Positions 20,401-31,411 of a stretch of DNA of 64,000 nucleotides are shown in pieces. The stretch lies in the NCBI RefSeq assembly GCF_023487995.1, contig NZ_JAMFKN010000008.1:62001-126000 (forward strand), read 5' to 3'. Position numbers and translations under genes: made by a program. Source of the stretch: Thermohalobaculum sediminis. Its GTDB lineage: Bacteria > Pseudomonadota > Alphaproteobacteria > Rhodobacterales > Rhodobacteraceae. The notes under the pieces were generated by a model that had not been told where the DNA came from, made no database searches, and worked only from the letters and a program-made list of their open reading frames with translations. How positions within the stretch are numbered: the stretch's first letter is position 1; every line of letters starts with the position of its first letter.

Positions 20401-20526
20401 GGTGTCGACATCGGGCAGCTCGCGGATCGGCAGGTCGCGGATCGCCGCGATCCCGAACACGACGATCAGCAGATTCGCCACCGCCGCGAGAACCGGGCGG
20501 CGGACCGAGATGTCGGAGATCCGCAT
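17434..20526 (-). CDS. RND-family efflux pump, inner-membrane permease
   Basis: 1030 residues, the normal AcrB/MexB size, with twelve helices and two large periplasmic loops. The proton-relay pair is present in helix 4 (GLVVDDAIVVLENI) and the helix 10 Lys in AKNGILIVEFANQ. These are features of hydrophobe/amphiphile exporters rather than heavy-metal pumps. The N-terminus MRISDISVRRPV is typical. The start overlaps the adaptor stop by one base (TGATG). No outer-membrane TolC-type gene is in the window, so it presumably uses one encoded elsewhere. Confidence 0.95.
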   Translation of the reverse strand: MRISDISVRRPVLAAVANLLIVVFGIAAIRDLPIRELPDVDTSVVSVTTTYRGAAPEVVDTDITELVEGAVASISGIRTISSESRLGRGQTTIEFVAGRDIDAAANDVRDAVGRVLGDLPEEADQPQVVKSDANADPVMRLAVTSDRMTTAEITDYIDRFIADRLATLDGVANVDIYGERPFAVRIWLDRRALAARNLTVADVEGALRRNNLELPAGDVKSVARQLSVRLNSRIASIEEFREIVIDRVAGYPVRLGDVARIAPGVADDSTIVRNNGVEAVGMAILRQSQANTLAISEAVRAEIEALKPSLPAGMTIEVGSDDALFVGASIREVAIALGISLVLVVLVILLFLRSLRATAIPAVTIPVALIGCFVLIGAWGFSINTLTLLALLLAIGLVVDDAIVVLENIQRRIENGESPLAASHRGAGQVTFAVLATSITLIAVFVPLSFLPGQVGRLFIEFGWVMAGAVAISTFVALTACPALASKLLRGREARAGDTEAREGWVQRGYRWMLGRAIRMPLVVLALAVAITAGAWPLYGGLPRELAPREDRGVAFVPLTAPQGSTLEHTDLAARQVEAIVEPLRQSGDIATVFTFSGSQGRAFRSFVVLRLAPWDERERDVGAIVREIGPRMNEVTVARGFPATPAGMGLRGSSTPVRVVIGGPDFDSVKEWSAALLARAEENPGLVNPEIDFEENLPQLDVWIDRARADDLGISVETIAATLQTMLASREVTGFVSRGREYPVLVQAEDDDRRVPSDIANIFVRAGDGETLVPLGALVTLTENAAAPSLRRYDRLPSIQLSAALAEGYDLGAALGYLEAAARETLPPEAKLGYEGQSRVFKDTSAGAGLVFGLALLIVFLVLAAQFESFVHPAVIMLTVPTGLAGAVYAMALGGLSINVYSQIGAILLIGLIAKNGILIVEFANQLRDEGREVREAVVDAAVLRLRPIVMTAVSTVLGALPLVLASGAGAESRIAIGSVIIAGLSLATVLMLFVTPVLYDLLARFTAPRSAIERALEHELGTRPTPAE

Positions 20527-21626
20527 CAGCCGCTCCCCGCCGGACCCCGCGCGGTCGCGTCGTCGTCCTCGCCCGCGATCCGCACGGCCGAGCCGTCGCG
20601 CACCCGCTGGAGGCCGCGTACCACCACCAGCTCGCCCGGCGCGAGCCCCTCGGTCACCGCGATCCGGCCGCCCTGGCGCTGCCCGGTGGTGACTGCGCGC
20701 CGGCGCGCCTGTCCGTCCTGGACCACGAAGACGTAGACCTGCGCCGCCTGCACCACGATCGCCTCCTCGGGAACCACGAGCGCCTCGGCCTCCGACAGGG
20801 TGAGGGTGAGCGACATGAACATGCCCGAGGGCAGGACCCCCTCCGGGTTCGGGATGACCGCGCGGACCCGGAACGCGCGGCTCACCGGGTCGACCCGGCT
20901 GCCGATGGTGGCGACGCGGCCCACGAAGCTGCGCCCCGGGAATGCGGCGCTGGCGGCCTCGATCGGTTGGCCCGGCGCGATCTCGGCGAACAGCGTCTCG
21001 GGCAGCGAGAACTCGACCTCGACCTCCGTGAGATCGTCGAGGGTGGTCAGCACGACCTCGTCATCGACCCGCGCGCCGAGATCGATGTCGGTGAGCCCCA
21101 CGACACCGGCGAAGGGGGCGCGGATCACGCGGTCGGCCAGCCGGCGCCGGGCGCGGTCCACCGCCGCCTCGGCCGCCGCGCGCTCGGCGATGACCTGCTC
21201 GAGCGTCGCCAGCGCGACCGCGTTGGTGCGCTGGAGGCGCTGCGTGCGCTCGACCGCCTGGTCCTTCTCGATCAGCAGAGCCTCGGCCTCGGCGAGGTTC
21301 GCCCGCTCGATGTCGTCGTCAAGGCGGATCAGCACGGCACCCGCCTCGACCGGCTGGCCGGGAGCGAAGGCGATCTCCTCCACCCTGCCCGAGGCGAGCG
21401 GCACGATCTCGATGGACTGGCGCGCGCGGGTCGAGCCCACGGCCTCGACGCCGCGGCGCATGGTCCGCATCTCGGCTGGGGCCACCTCGACCACGATCTG
21501 GCGCGGCTTGCCGTCCGAGCCGTTCGCCCCGGCATGGGGCGCGAAATGCGCGCGGTAGCCCTCGTATCCCCCGAAGCCGATGGCCGCGAGAAGGCCGAGA
21601 ACCACGAATTGCTTCCATATCGCCAC
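20526..21626 (-). CDS. RND efflux adaptor (membrane fusion protein)
   Basis: 366 residues. A single N-terminal membrane anchor (FVVLGLLAAIGFGGYEGY) is followed by a biotinyl-lipoyl-like domain (SGRVEEIAFAPGQPVEAGAVLIRLD), a helical hairpin rich in Ala/Glu/Arg, the matching half-lipoyl (ADRVIRAPFAGVVGL) and a beta-barrel. This is the AcrA-type organisation. I chose the GTG at 21626, preceded by GAGG at suitable distance, because upstream sequence is Arg-rich and non-conserved; a GTG two codons earlier is possible. It bridges the RND pump to an outer-membrane channel. Confidence 0.9.
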   Translation of the reverse strand: MAIWKQFVVLGLLAAIGFGGYEGYRAHFAPHAGANGSDGKPRQIVVEVAPAEMRTMRRGVEAVGSTRARQSIEIVPLASGRVEEIAFAPGQPVEAGAVLIRLDDDIERANLAEAEALLIEKDQAVERTQRLQRTNAVALATLEQVIAERAAAEAAVDRARRRLADRVIRAPFAGVVGLTDIDLGARVDDEVVLTTLDDLTEVEVEFSLPETLFAEIAPGQPIEAASAAFPGRSFVGRVATIGSRVDPVSRAFRVRAVIPNPEGVLPSGMFMSLTLTLSEAEALVVPEEAIVVQAAQVYVFVVQDGQARRRAVTTGQRQGGRIAVTEGLAPGELVVVRGLQRVRDGSAVRIAGEDDDATARGPAGSG

Positions 21627-21819
21627 GCGCACCTCGTTTGCGGCCGCAGACGGCCGCGCCAACCGTTCGGAGAACGGGCGGCGGCGACGGATCCGTCGCG
21701 CCGGCATCCTGCAAGCTAGTGCAGCGGGACCGCGCCGTCGATACGCGCGATGCGCCGCGCCGATCACGCGCGCGCGAAGGGCGTGGGCGCGCGCGCCGCC
21801 AGCAGCGCGCGCGGTGTGC

Positions 21820-24669
<2,850 letters not shown>

Positions 24670-24673
24670 CGCG

Positions 24674-25033
24674 TCACCCGATCATCGCCTTGTAGGCGGC
24701 CTCGTCCATGAAGCCGTCGATGCTGACGCCATCGGCCGGCTTCATGCGGAAGAACCAGCCCGCGCCATGCGGATCGCTGTTCACGAGCGAGGGGTCGTCG
24801 GCAATCGCCTGGTTGACCTCGGTGATGGTGCCGTCGATGGGGGCGAGGATGTCGGACGCGGCCTTGACCGATTCCAGCACGACGATCTCCTCGCCCTTCT
24901 TCACCTCGCGCCCGGCCTCGGGCAGGTCGACGAAGACGATGTCGCCAAGCTGCTCGGTCGCGTAGTCGGTGATGCCCACGGTCAGCACGTCGCCCTCGGG
25001 GCGCAGCCACTCGTGCTCCTCGGTGTATTTCAT
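24674..25033 (-). CDS. gcvH: Glycine cleavage system H protein
   Basis: 119 residues, a lipoyl carrier. The lipoylated Lys is Lys57 in [22 protein letters not shown] and GWFFRMKP are typical. It shuttles the aminomethyl group between GcvP, GcvT and the shared lipoamide dehydrogenase, which is not in this window. It lies between gcvT (44 bases upstream) and gcvP (4 bases downstream). Confidence 0.98.
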   Translation of the reverse strand: MKYTEEHEWLRPEGDVLTVGITDYATEQLGDIVFVDLPEAGREVKKGEEIVVLESVKAASDILAPIDGTITEVNQAIADDPSLVNSDPHGAGWFFRMKPADGVSIDGFMDEAAYKAMIG

Positions 25034-25077
25034 GGTCGGGATCTCCTCAGGCCTTGTTGTTTTGGGGATTTGGCAGT

Positions 25078-26220
25078 TCAGGATTTCTTGTAGCCGTTCG
25101 GCACGAAGGGCATGGCGGCGACGGTGACCGCAAGGCGTTTGCCGCGCACCTCGGCGAAGAGCCGAGTGCCGGGGGCGGCCATGGCGGCGGGCACGTAGCC
25201 CATCGCGACCGGTGCGCCGAGCGTCGGCCCGAAGCCGCCCGAGGTGACCTCGCCAATGGCCTCGCCCCCGCTCTCGGCCGCAAACAGGGGCGAGTGCCCG
25301 CGCACCGGCGCGCGCCCCTCGGGCAGCAGACCCACCCGGAGCCGCTCCGGGCCGTCGGCCAGCTCGCGCAGGATGCGATCCGCGCCGGGGAAACCGCCCG
25401 CCCGCGCGCCGCCCGCGCGCCGGACCTTCTGGATCGCCCAGGTCAGCGCCGCCTCGACCGGCGAGGTGGTGCGGTCGATGTCGTTGCCATAGAGGCAGAG
25501 CCCGGCCTCGAGCCTCAGCGAGTCGCGCGCCCCGAGCCCGATGGGCGCCACCGCCGCGTCGGCCAGCAGCGCCTCGGCCAGCCTTTCCGCCCCTGCCTCC
25601 GGCACCGAGATCTCGAAGCCGTCCTCGCCCGTGTAGCCCGAGCGCGAGACCATGCAGGAGAGGCCCGCCACCTCGACCTCGCGCACGCCCATGAAGCGCA
25701 TGTCGGCGGTCGCGGGCGCAAGGCCCGCCAGCACCCGCCCGGCCTCGGGGCCCTGCAGCGCGACCAGCGCGCGGTCGGTCAGCATCCGCACCTCGCACTC
25801 GGCGCCGAGACCGGCCTTGAGATGCGCGAAGTCGGCCACCTTGCAGGCCGCGTTGACCACCAGGAACAACCGGTCGCCGAGGTTGGTGACCATCAGATCA
25901 TCGAGAATGCCGCCCGCCTCGTCGGTGAACAGCGCGTAACGCTGCCGCCCGACGCCGAGGCCCAGCACGTCCACCGGCACCAGCCGCTCGAGCGCGCGCG
26001 CGGCGTCCGCGACGTCGCCCGACCGGGCCGTGACCACGATCTGCCCCATGTGCGAGACGTCGAAAAGGCCGGCCTTTGCGCGGCAGTGCAGGTGCTCGGC
26101 CATGATGCCGGGGGAGTATTGCAGCGGCATCTCATAGCCCGCAAAGGGCACAAGCTTCGCGCCCAGCCTGCGGTGCAGCGCGTTGAGCGGTGTCGGCAAT
26201 GCGTCGTCGGTGTCAGACAT
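25078..26220 (-). CDS. gcvT: Glycine cleavage system T protein (aminomethyltransferase)
   Basis: 380 residues. It has the folate-binding GcvT fold with [32 protein letters not shown] and a C-terminal beta-barrel domain ([20 protein letters not shown]). It transfers the methylene group from H-protein to tetrahydrofolate, releasing ammonia. The ATG at 26220 was chosen over an upstream GTG because AAGGGG sits just before it. The operon leader upstream holds a tandem glycine riboswitch. Confidence 0.97.
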   Translation of the reverse strand: MSDTDDALPTPLNALHRRLGAKLVPFAGYEMPLQYSPGIMAEHLHCRAKAGLFDVSHMGQIVVTARSGDVADAARALERLVPVDVLGLGVGRQRYALFTDEAGGILDDLMVTNLGDRLFLVVNAACKVADFAHLKAGLGAECEVRMLTDRALVALQGPEAGRVLAGLAPATADMRFMGVREVEVAGLSCMVSRSGYTGEDGFEISVPEAGAERLAEALLADAAVAPIGLGARDSLRLEAGLCLYGNDIDRTTSPVEAALTWAIQKVRRAGGARAGGFPGADRILRELADGPERLRVGLLPEGRAPVRGHSPLFAAESGGEAIGEVTSGGFGPTLGAPVAMGYVPAAMAAPGTRLFAEVRGKRLAVTVAAMPFVPNGYKKS

Positions 26221-26289
26221 GGGCGCCCCTTGCACGGTTGCGGCCGGAGGAATCGCGGATCATCCCGCTCCCGGCCCCGTCGGCGCCCC

Positions 26290-26438
26290 CTCTGTCCTTT
26301 CGCCTGAGATCGCTATCCCTTCGGCGGACGCCTGCGCGCCTCTCTCCAGAGTATCGCTCCCCGCCGGTCCTTTTGCCTGAGAGTTTCCGAGGCGCGGTTG
26401 CTCCTTCGGCACCGGATGGTCCGGCTTCTCCCGGCGGG
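26290..26438 (-). promoter_or_regulatory. Tandem glycine riboswitch upstream of gcvT
   Basis: On the minus strand two glycine aptamers follow one another. Aptamer I spans 26438-26360: its P1 stem pairs CCCGCCGG with CCGGCGGG, and it contains GTGCCGAAGGAGCAA and ACTCTCAGGCAAAAGGAC. Aptamer II spans 26351-26290: P1 pairs CTCTG with CAGAG, and it contains GCCGAAGGGATAGC and ATCTCAGGCGAAAGGACAG. The cores match the glycine class of tandem aptamers. It lies 70 bases before gcvT and presumably turns on gcvTHP when glycine is high. Confidence 0.93.
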
Positions 26439-26531
26439 ATGCGGGGAAGCCTAGCGGGCACCCCGAGGGCGATCAAGCCGGATCGTGCCGCCTCCGGCAT
26501 CTCACGCCGATGTGAGCGCCGCGCGCACTGG

Positions 26532-27404
26532 TCAGACGAACTTTCGGAACAGCCGCGTCTCATCGAAGATCCGCTCCAGCGTCTCCATCCGCGCCTTGGC
26601 CTGCTGCCAGTTGAGGTCCTGCACCGCAGCGATCAGCGCCTCGACGATCATCAGGATCGCGACCGAGCTGTCCCAGGCCGAGGGCGCCTCGATATGCGCC
26701 GAGAAGCGGTGCCGCGCGATCTTGCCGATGGGCGAGCCCCACTGGTCGGTGAACAGCACGATCTCGGCGCCGCGGCCATGCGCCATCTCGGCCAGCCTCA
26801 GCAGCGCGTTCTCGTAGCGGCGGATGTCGAACACCACGACGACGTCGCCGGGCCGCACGTCCAGCAGGTAATGCGGCCAGATGCCCGGCGCTGCGCCAAG
26901 CTGGCTGACATCGGGGCGGATGACCTGCAGGTGGTTGAACAGATAGTCTGCCATCGACCGCGTGATCCGCCCGCCGGTGATCAGCACCCTGCGGCGCGTG
27001 TCGGCGAGGCAGGCGGCGGCCGCGTCGAAGGCCGCGGGCTCGATCTGGCCGATGGTCTGGCGCAGGTTCGACTCGACGGCCTCGGCGAAGCGGGCGATCA
27101 GGGGCGAGCCGGGCGCACCCGTCGTCCAGCTCTCGCGCTTGCGGATGGGGTCGGAAATCTTCGCCGCCACCTCGCGGCGCAGCGCCTCCTGGAACTCGGT
27201 GAAGCCTTCGAAGCCCAGCTTGCGGGCAAGCCGCATGACCGTGGGCCCCGAGACCTGCGCGCTGCCCGCGACCTGCGTGATCGAGCCGAGGCCCGAGACC
27301 GGGTAGCCGTCGAGCAGCGCGTGAGCCACCTGCCGCTCGGCCCGGGTGAGATCGTCGAGCCGGCTCCGCAGCAGTTCCTCGATGCTTTGCGGCTTGCGGC
27401 GCAT
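26532..27404 (-). CDS. MurR/RpiR-family regulator
   Basis: 290 residues. An N-terminal RpiR helix-turn-helix (SIEELLRSRLDDLTRAERQVA, then SAQVSGPTVMRLARKLGFEGFTEFQEAL) is joined to a C-terminal SIS domain (about residues 125-260, RRRVLITGGRITRSMADYLF and PGDVVVVFDIRRYE). SIS domains usually sense phosphosugars, but many family members near amine or purine catabolic genes bind other ligands. I chose the ATG at 27404, preceded by AAAGGG, over one at 27440. It is divergent from the catabolic cluster starting at 27491 and is its likely regulator. Confidence 0.88.
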   Translation of the reverse strand: MRRKPQSIEELLRSRLDDLTRAERQVAHALLDGYPVSGLGSITQVAGSAQVSGPTVMRLARKLGFEGFTEFQEALRREVAAKISDPIRKRESWTTGAPGSPLIARFAEAVESNLRQTIGQIEPAAFDAAAACLADTRRRVLITGGRITRSMADYLFNHLQVIRPDVSQLGAAPGIWPHYLLDVRPGDVVVVFDIRRYENALLRLAEMAHGRGAEIVLFTDQWGSPIGKIARHRFSAHIEAPSAWDSSVAILMIVEALIAAVQDLNWQQAKARMETLERIFDETRLFRKFV

Positions 27405-27490
27405 GTCGGGCCCTTTGCTGCGTGCGGCTCCCCTCCGCATCTCCTGAAAGAATGTTGACAGACAATTCCGCGGTGAACAATCCTTTTCAG

Positions 27491-28312
27491 ATGCAGACCG
27501 CCGAGACGCAAGATTCGCCCCTGCTCGCGCCCGACGAGGGCCCCGCCGCCGAGGTCCTGAACCCCGGCGGGCAGGGCGCCATCGTGCTGGTCTGCGAGCA
27601 TGCCTCGAGCCGCATCCCGCGCGCGCTCGGCGACATGGGGCTCACGCCCGAGGCGCGGCTCAGCCACATCGCCTGGGACCCCGGCGCGCTGCCGGTGGCG
27701 CTGCATCTGAGCGCGGCCTTCGACGCAGCCCTGGTGGCCGCGCGCTTCTCGCGCCTCGTCTATGACTGCAACCGCCCGCCCGAGCGCGCCGACGCGATGC
27801 CCGAACGCAGCGAGGTCTATGACATTCCCGGCAACCGCGGCCTTTCGGCGTCCGAGCGCGCCCGGCGCGTGCGCGAGATCGCCGAGCCGTTCCGCGAGGC
27901 GCTGGCAGGCGTGATCGACGACCGCCTCGCGGCGGGCCGCCCGGTCGTCCTCGTGACCATCCACAGCTTCACGCCGGTCTGGTTCGGCGAGCCCCGCGCG
28001 GTCGAGCTTGGCATCCTGCACGACGCGGACAGCCGCCTCGCCGACGCCATGCTGGCCCGTGCCGCGACCGAGACCGGCCTCGCGACGGCACGCAACGAGC
28101 CCTATGGCCCCGACAGCGGCGTGACCCACACGCTCAAGGCGCATGCGTTGACGCGCGGCCTGCCGAACGTGATGATCGAGGTCCGCAACGACCTCATCGC
28201 CGACGCCGCGGGTCAAGCGCGCGTGGCCGGGGGGCTCGCCCGCGCGCTGGGCGCGGCGCTGGCGGCCCGCGGGACGGATCGTACGGCCGCGGATCGGTGG
28301 GGAGACGCGTGA
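27491..28312 (+). CDS. N-formylglutamate amidohydrolase-family hydrolase
   Basis: 273 residues of the HutG-like N-formylglutamate amidohydrolase family (PF05013). It has VLVCEHASSRIP near the N-terminus, RLVYDCNRPPE, TIHSFTPVWFG and NVMIEVRNDLI, which carry the metal-binding His/Glu residues of this zinc carboxypeptidase-like fold. No histidine-degradation genes are nearby, so hydrolysis of another N-acyl- or gamma-glutamyl-type amide is plausible. The start is uncertain: an ATG at 27452 is possible. A TTGACA (27455-27460) upstream would place the transcript start near the ATG at 27491. The stop overlaps the TRAP gene start (TGATG). Confidence 0.85.
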   Translation: MQTAETQDSPLLAPDEGPAAEVLNPGGQGAIVLVCEHASSRIPRALGDMGLTPEARLSHIAWDPGALPVALHLSAAFDAALVAARFSRLVYDCNRPPERADAMPERSEVYDIPGNRGLSASERARRVREIAEPFREALAGVIDDRLAAGRPVVLVTIHSFTPVWFGEPRAVELGILHDADSRLADAMLARAATETGLATARNEPYGPDSGVTHTLKAHALTRGLPNVMIEVRNDLIADAAGQARVAGGLARALGAALAARGTDRTAADRWGDA

Positions 28313-28848
28313 TGCCCGGCTGGGTCGTGGCCTTCGTCCGCTTCGTCGATGCGCTGAACTACCGCGTCGGGCGGATCGCCATGTACCTGGTCTTCGTGAT
28401 GATGGGGATCCTGCTGTGGTCCTCGATCTCGAAGACCTTCTTCGTGCCGGCGCACTGGACGCTGCTGTCCGCGCAGTTCGCGATGACCGCCTATTTCATC
28501 CTGGGCGGGCCCTATTCGCTGCAACTTGGCTCGAACGTGCGGATGGATCTGCTCTATGGCGCCTGGTCGCCGCGCACCCGGGCCTGGGTGGACGCCTTCA
28601 CCGTGTTCACCATGGTGTTCTACCTGGGCGTGCTGCTCTATGGCGGCTTCTCGTCCACCTCCTATGCGCTGCAGTACGGCGAGACCAGCCGCGGCATCTG
28701 GCGCGCGCCGATGTGGCCGATCAAGATGCTGATGTGCTTCGGCATCTTCCTCATGCTGCTGCAGGCGCTGGCGCTGTTCGCGCGCGACCTCGCCGCCATT
28801 CGCGGCGCGCCCATCCCCGAAAACCGCGCGATGGGTGAGGTCGGCTAA
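28312..28848 (+). CDS. TRAP transporter small permease (DctQ type)
   Basis: 178 residues with four predicted helices, characteristic of the DctQ subunit: LNYRVGRIAMYLVFVMMGILLW, QFAMTAYFILGGPYSLQLGSNVRMDLLYG, and WRAPMWPIKMLMCFGIFLMLLQ (paraphrased across the helices). GGGGAG lies before the ATG. It forms the membrane unit of a secondary, ion-driven transporter with the next gene. It is coupled to both neighbours by one-base overlaps. Confidence 0.92.
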   Translation: MPGWVVAFVRFVDALNYRVGRIAMYLVFVMMGILLWSSISKTFFVPAHWTLLSAQFAMTAYFILGGPYSLQLGSNVRMDLLYGAWSPRTRAWVDAFTVFTMVFYLGVLLYGGFSSTSYALQYGETSRGIWRAPMWPIKMLMCFGIFLMLLQALALFARDLAAIRGAPIPENRAMGEVG

Positions 28849-30173
28849 TGCCATACGACATGATCGCGCTGACGATGTTCGCGTCGATGATGCTGATGCT
28901 GATGACGGGCCAGCGCGTCTTCGCCGCGATCGGCTTCGTCTCGGTGTTTGCCTCGCTGTCGCTGTGGGGCACGGGCGGGGGCGAGATCGCCTTCTCGGCG
29001 GCGATGAAGCTGATGGGCTGGTACCCGCTGCTGACGCTGCCGATGTTCGTCTTCATGGGCTACATCCTGTCGGAAAGCCGCCTCGCGGACGACCTCTACC
29101 GGATGTTCCATGTCTGGTTCGGCCCGGTCAGGGGCGGGCTCGCGATCGGCACGATCGGGCTCATGGTGCTGATCTCGGCGATGAACGGGCTGTCGGTTGC
29201 GGGCATGGCCATCGGCGCGACCATCGCGCTGCCGGAACTGCTGCGCCGCAACTACGACAAGGTGATGGTCACCGGGGTGATCCAGGCGGGAGCGTCGCTG
29301 GGTATCCTCGTGCCGCCCTCGGTGGTGCTGGTGCTCTACGCGATGATCGCGCGCCAGCCGGTGGGGGAGCTGTGGCTGGCGGGCGTGGTGCCGGGACTGA
29401 TGATGGCGGCGATGTTCGTGCTCTACATCGTCGTCCGCTGCCGGCTGCAGCCGCATCTGGGCCCCGTTCTGCCGCCCGAGGAGCGCGGCACCGTCACGCT
29501 GCGCGAGAAGCTGCGCCTGCTGGGCGCGGGCATCCTTCCGCTCGCCATCTTCGCCGCGATGATGGTGCCCTTCGTGAACGGCTGGACCAGTCTCGTGGAG
29601 AGCTCGGCCATCGGCGCGCTCACTGCGCTCGCCGCCGCCATTCTCAAGCGCCGGCTCACCCGGGCGGTGTTCGAGACCACGGTGCGCAACACGCTGGGCA
29701 TCTCGTGCATGTTCATGTGGATCATCCTCGCGGCGCTCTGCTTCGGCGCGGTGTTCGACGGGCTGGGCGCGGTGCGCGTGATCGAGGACGTGCTGGTGGG
29801 CGAGTTGGGGCTGGGCCCGTGGGAGATCCTGATCCTGATGCAGCTCAGCTACCTGATCATGGGCACCTTCCTGGACGACACGGCGATGCTGGTGATCGTG
29901 GCGCCGCTCTACGTGCCGCTGGTGGGGGAGCTGGGCTTCGACCTGATCTGGTATGGCGTGCTCTACACCATCACCTGCCAGATCGCCTACATGACGCCGC
30001 CCTTCGGCTACAACCTGTTCCTGATGCGCGCGATGGCGCCGCCCGAGATCTCGCTCATCGACATCTACCGCTCGATCATCCCCTTCGTGGGCGTCATGCT
30101 GCTGGCGCTGGCGCTGGTCACGGCCTACCCGGAGATCGCGCTGTGGCTGCCGCACTATGTCTATGGAAAGTAA
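28848..30173 (+). CDS. TRAP transporter large permease (DctM type)
   Basis: 441 residues with about twelve helices. Diagnostic stretches are LPMFVFMGYILSESRLADDLY, GMAIGATIALPELLRRNYDK, GASLGILVPPSVVLVLYAM and the C-terminal TPPFGYNLFLMRAMAPPEI. It is the channel subunit of the importer. It overlaps dctQ by one base. Between its stop and the binding-protein gene (88 bases) lies a short hairpin CCCGG-ATCGA-CCGGG, which may uncouple expression of the binding protein. Confidence 0.95.
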   Translation: MPYDMIALTMFASMMLMLMTGQRVFAAIGFVSVFASLSLWGTGGGEIAFSAAMKLMGWYPLLTLPMFVFMGYILSESRLADDLYRMFHVWFGPVRGGLAIGTIGLMVLISAMNGLSVAGMAIGATIALPELLRRNYDKVMVTGVIQAGASLGILVPPSVVLVLYAMIARQPVGELWLAGVVPGLMMAAMFVLYIVVRCRLQPHLGPVLPPEERGTVTLREKLRLLGAGILPLAIFAAMMVPFVNGWTSLVESSAIGALTALAAAILKRRLTRAVFETTVRNTLGISCMFMWIILAALCFGAVFDGLGAVRVIEDVLVGELGLGPWEILILMQLSYLIMGTFLDDTAMLVIVAPLYVPLVGELGFDLIWYGVLYTITCQIAYMTPPFGYNLFLMRAMAPPEISLIDIYRSIIPFVGVMLLALALVTAYPEIALWLPHYVYGK

Positions 30174-30261
30174 ACCAGAACTCCGAAAGGAGCGGTCATC
30201 CCGGATCGACCGGGCCGAGGAACCGGGCAGCCCCCGGAAACGACAGAATGGAGGTTTCGAC

Positions 30262-31296
30262 ATGACGACGAGACGCAAGTTCATCGCCGGCGCGGGCGCC
30301 ATGGGCACCGCGGCGCTGGCGGCCCCGGCCGTGCACGCGCAGACCCCGATCCGCTGGCGGCTCCAGACCTATGCGGGCCCGGCGCTGGCCGAGCACGTCA
30401 TCAAGCCCTCGATCGACAGCTTCAACAAGATCGCCGCCGGGCAGATGGAGATCGAGCTCTACACCGCCGACCAGCTGGTGCCGACGGGCGAGCTGTTCCG
30501 CGCCATGCAGACGGGCACCATCGACGCGGTGCAGTCCGACGATGACTCGATGGCCTCGCCGACCGAGGTGACGGTGTTCGGCGGCTACTTCCCCTTCGCC
30601 AGCCGCTACTCGCTGGACGTGCCGGTGCTGTTCAACCAGTACGGCCTCGGCGAGATCTGGGCCGAGGAGTATGCCAAGGTGGGCGTCAAGCACATCTCGG
30701 CCGGCGCCTGGGACCCGTGCCACTTCGCGACCAAGGAGCCGATCAACAAGCTGGCCGACCTCGACGGCAAGCGCGTCTTCACCTTCCCCACCGCGGGGCG
30801 CTTCATGGCGCAGTTCGGCGTCGTGCCCGTGACCCTGCCCTGGGAGGATGTCGAGGTCGCGATGCAGACGGGCGAGCTCGACGGCATCGCCTGGTCGGGC
30901 ATCACCGAGGACTACACGGTGGGCTGGGCGAACGTGACCAACTACTTCCTGACGAACAACATCTCGGGCGCCTGGATCGGCCATTTCTTCGCGAATATGG
31001 ACCGCTGGAACGAGGTGCCGCCGCATCTGCAGGAGCTGATGCGGATGTGCTTCGACAGCTCGCACTACTATCGCCAGTGGTGGTACTGGGGCGGCGAGGC
31101 CGACCTGCGCGTGAACGGAGACAAGCTCAAGCTCACCACCATCCCCGACGCCGAGTGGGCCACCGTCGAGGCCAAGGCCCGCGAGTTCTGGGACGAGATC
31201 GCGAAGGAATCCGAGATCAAGGCCAAGGTCGTGAACATCATCAAGACCTACAACGACGTGATGGAGAAGGCCGGGCGGCCCTACCGCTTCACCTGA
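30262..31296 (+). CDS. TRAP transporter substrate-binding protein (DctP type)
   Basis: 344 residues. The N-terminus TTRRKFIAGAGAMGTAALAAPAVHA is a twin-arginine (Tat) signal, written here as one leader of about 26 residues. The mature protein is a DctP-like binding protein with LGEIWAEEYAKVGVKHISAG and LDGKRVFTFPTAGRFMAQFGVVPVTLPWEDVE (the usual ligand-arginine loop region). Export by Tat suggests folding before export. GGAGG precedes the ATG at 30262. The ligand is unknown; the operon suggests an amine, amino alcohol or acylated derivative. Confidence 0.93.
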   Translation: MTTRRKFIAGAGAMGTAALAAPAVHAQTPIRWRLQTYAGPALAEHVIKPSIDSFNKIAAGQMEIELYTADQLVPTGELFRAMQTGTIDAVQSDDDSMASPTEVTVFGGYFPFASRYSLDVPVLFNQYGLGEIWAEEYAKVGVKHISAGAWDPCHFATKEPINKLADLDGKRVFTFPTAGRFMAQFGVVPVTLPWEDVEVAMQTGELDGIAWSGITEDYTVGWANVTNYFLTNNISGAWIGHFFANMDRWNEVPPHLQELMRMCFDSSHYYRQWWYWGGEADLRVNGDKLKLTTIPDAEWATVEAKAREFWDEIAKESEIKAKVVNIIKTYNDVMEKAGRPYRFT

Positions 31297-31336
31297 TCCG
31301 GCGTGCCCCCGCGCCGTGTGCGCGGGACCGTCCCTT

Positions 31337-31362
31337 CCCCTCTTCCCCCCGGGGGAGAGGGG
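31337..31362 (+). promoter_or_regulatory. Hairpin between binding protein and ligase genes
   Basis: CCCCTCTTCCCCCC followed directly by GGGGGAGAGGGG forms a near-perfect stem. A second GC stem lies at 31371-31389 (GCGCGCCGC/GCGGCGCGC). Like the stems after the peptide-binding protein gene, they sit just after a binding-protein gene and before metabolic genes of the same operon. They may stabilise or attenuate the transcript. Confidence 0.5.
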
Positions 31363-31411
31363 GCTTCCCCGCGCGCCGCGGCGGCGCGCACGACCCGATT
31401 TAGGTGCTCAG

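Noticed and set aside
17467-20736. A 1089-codon plus-strand frame opposite the RND pump gene
   Set aside because: It is a shadow of the pump gene: biased composition, no domain, no ribosome site, and full overlap with a well-supported gene.
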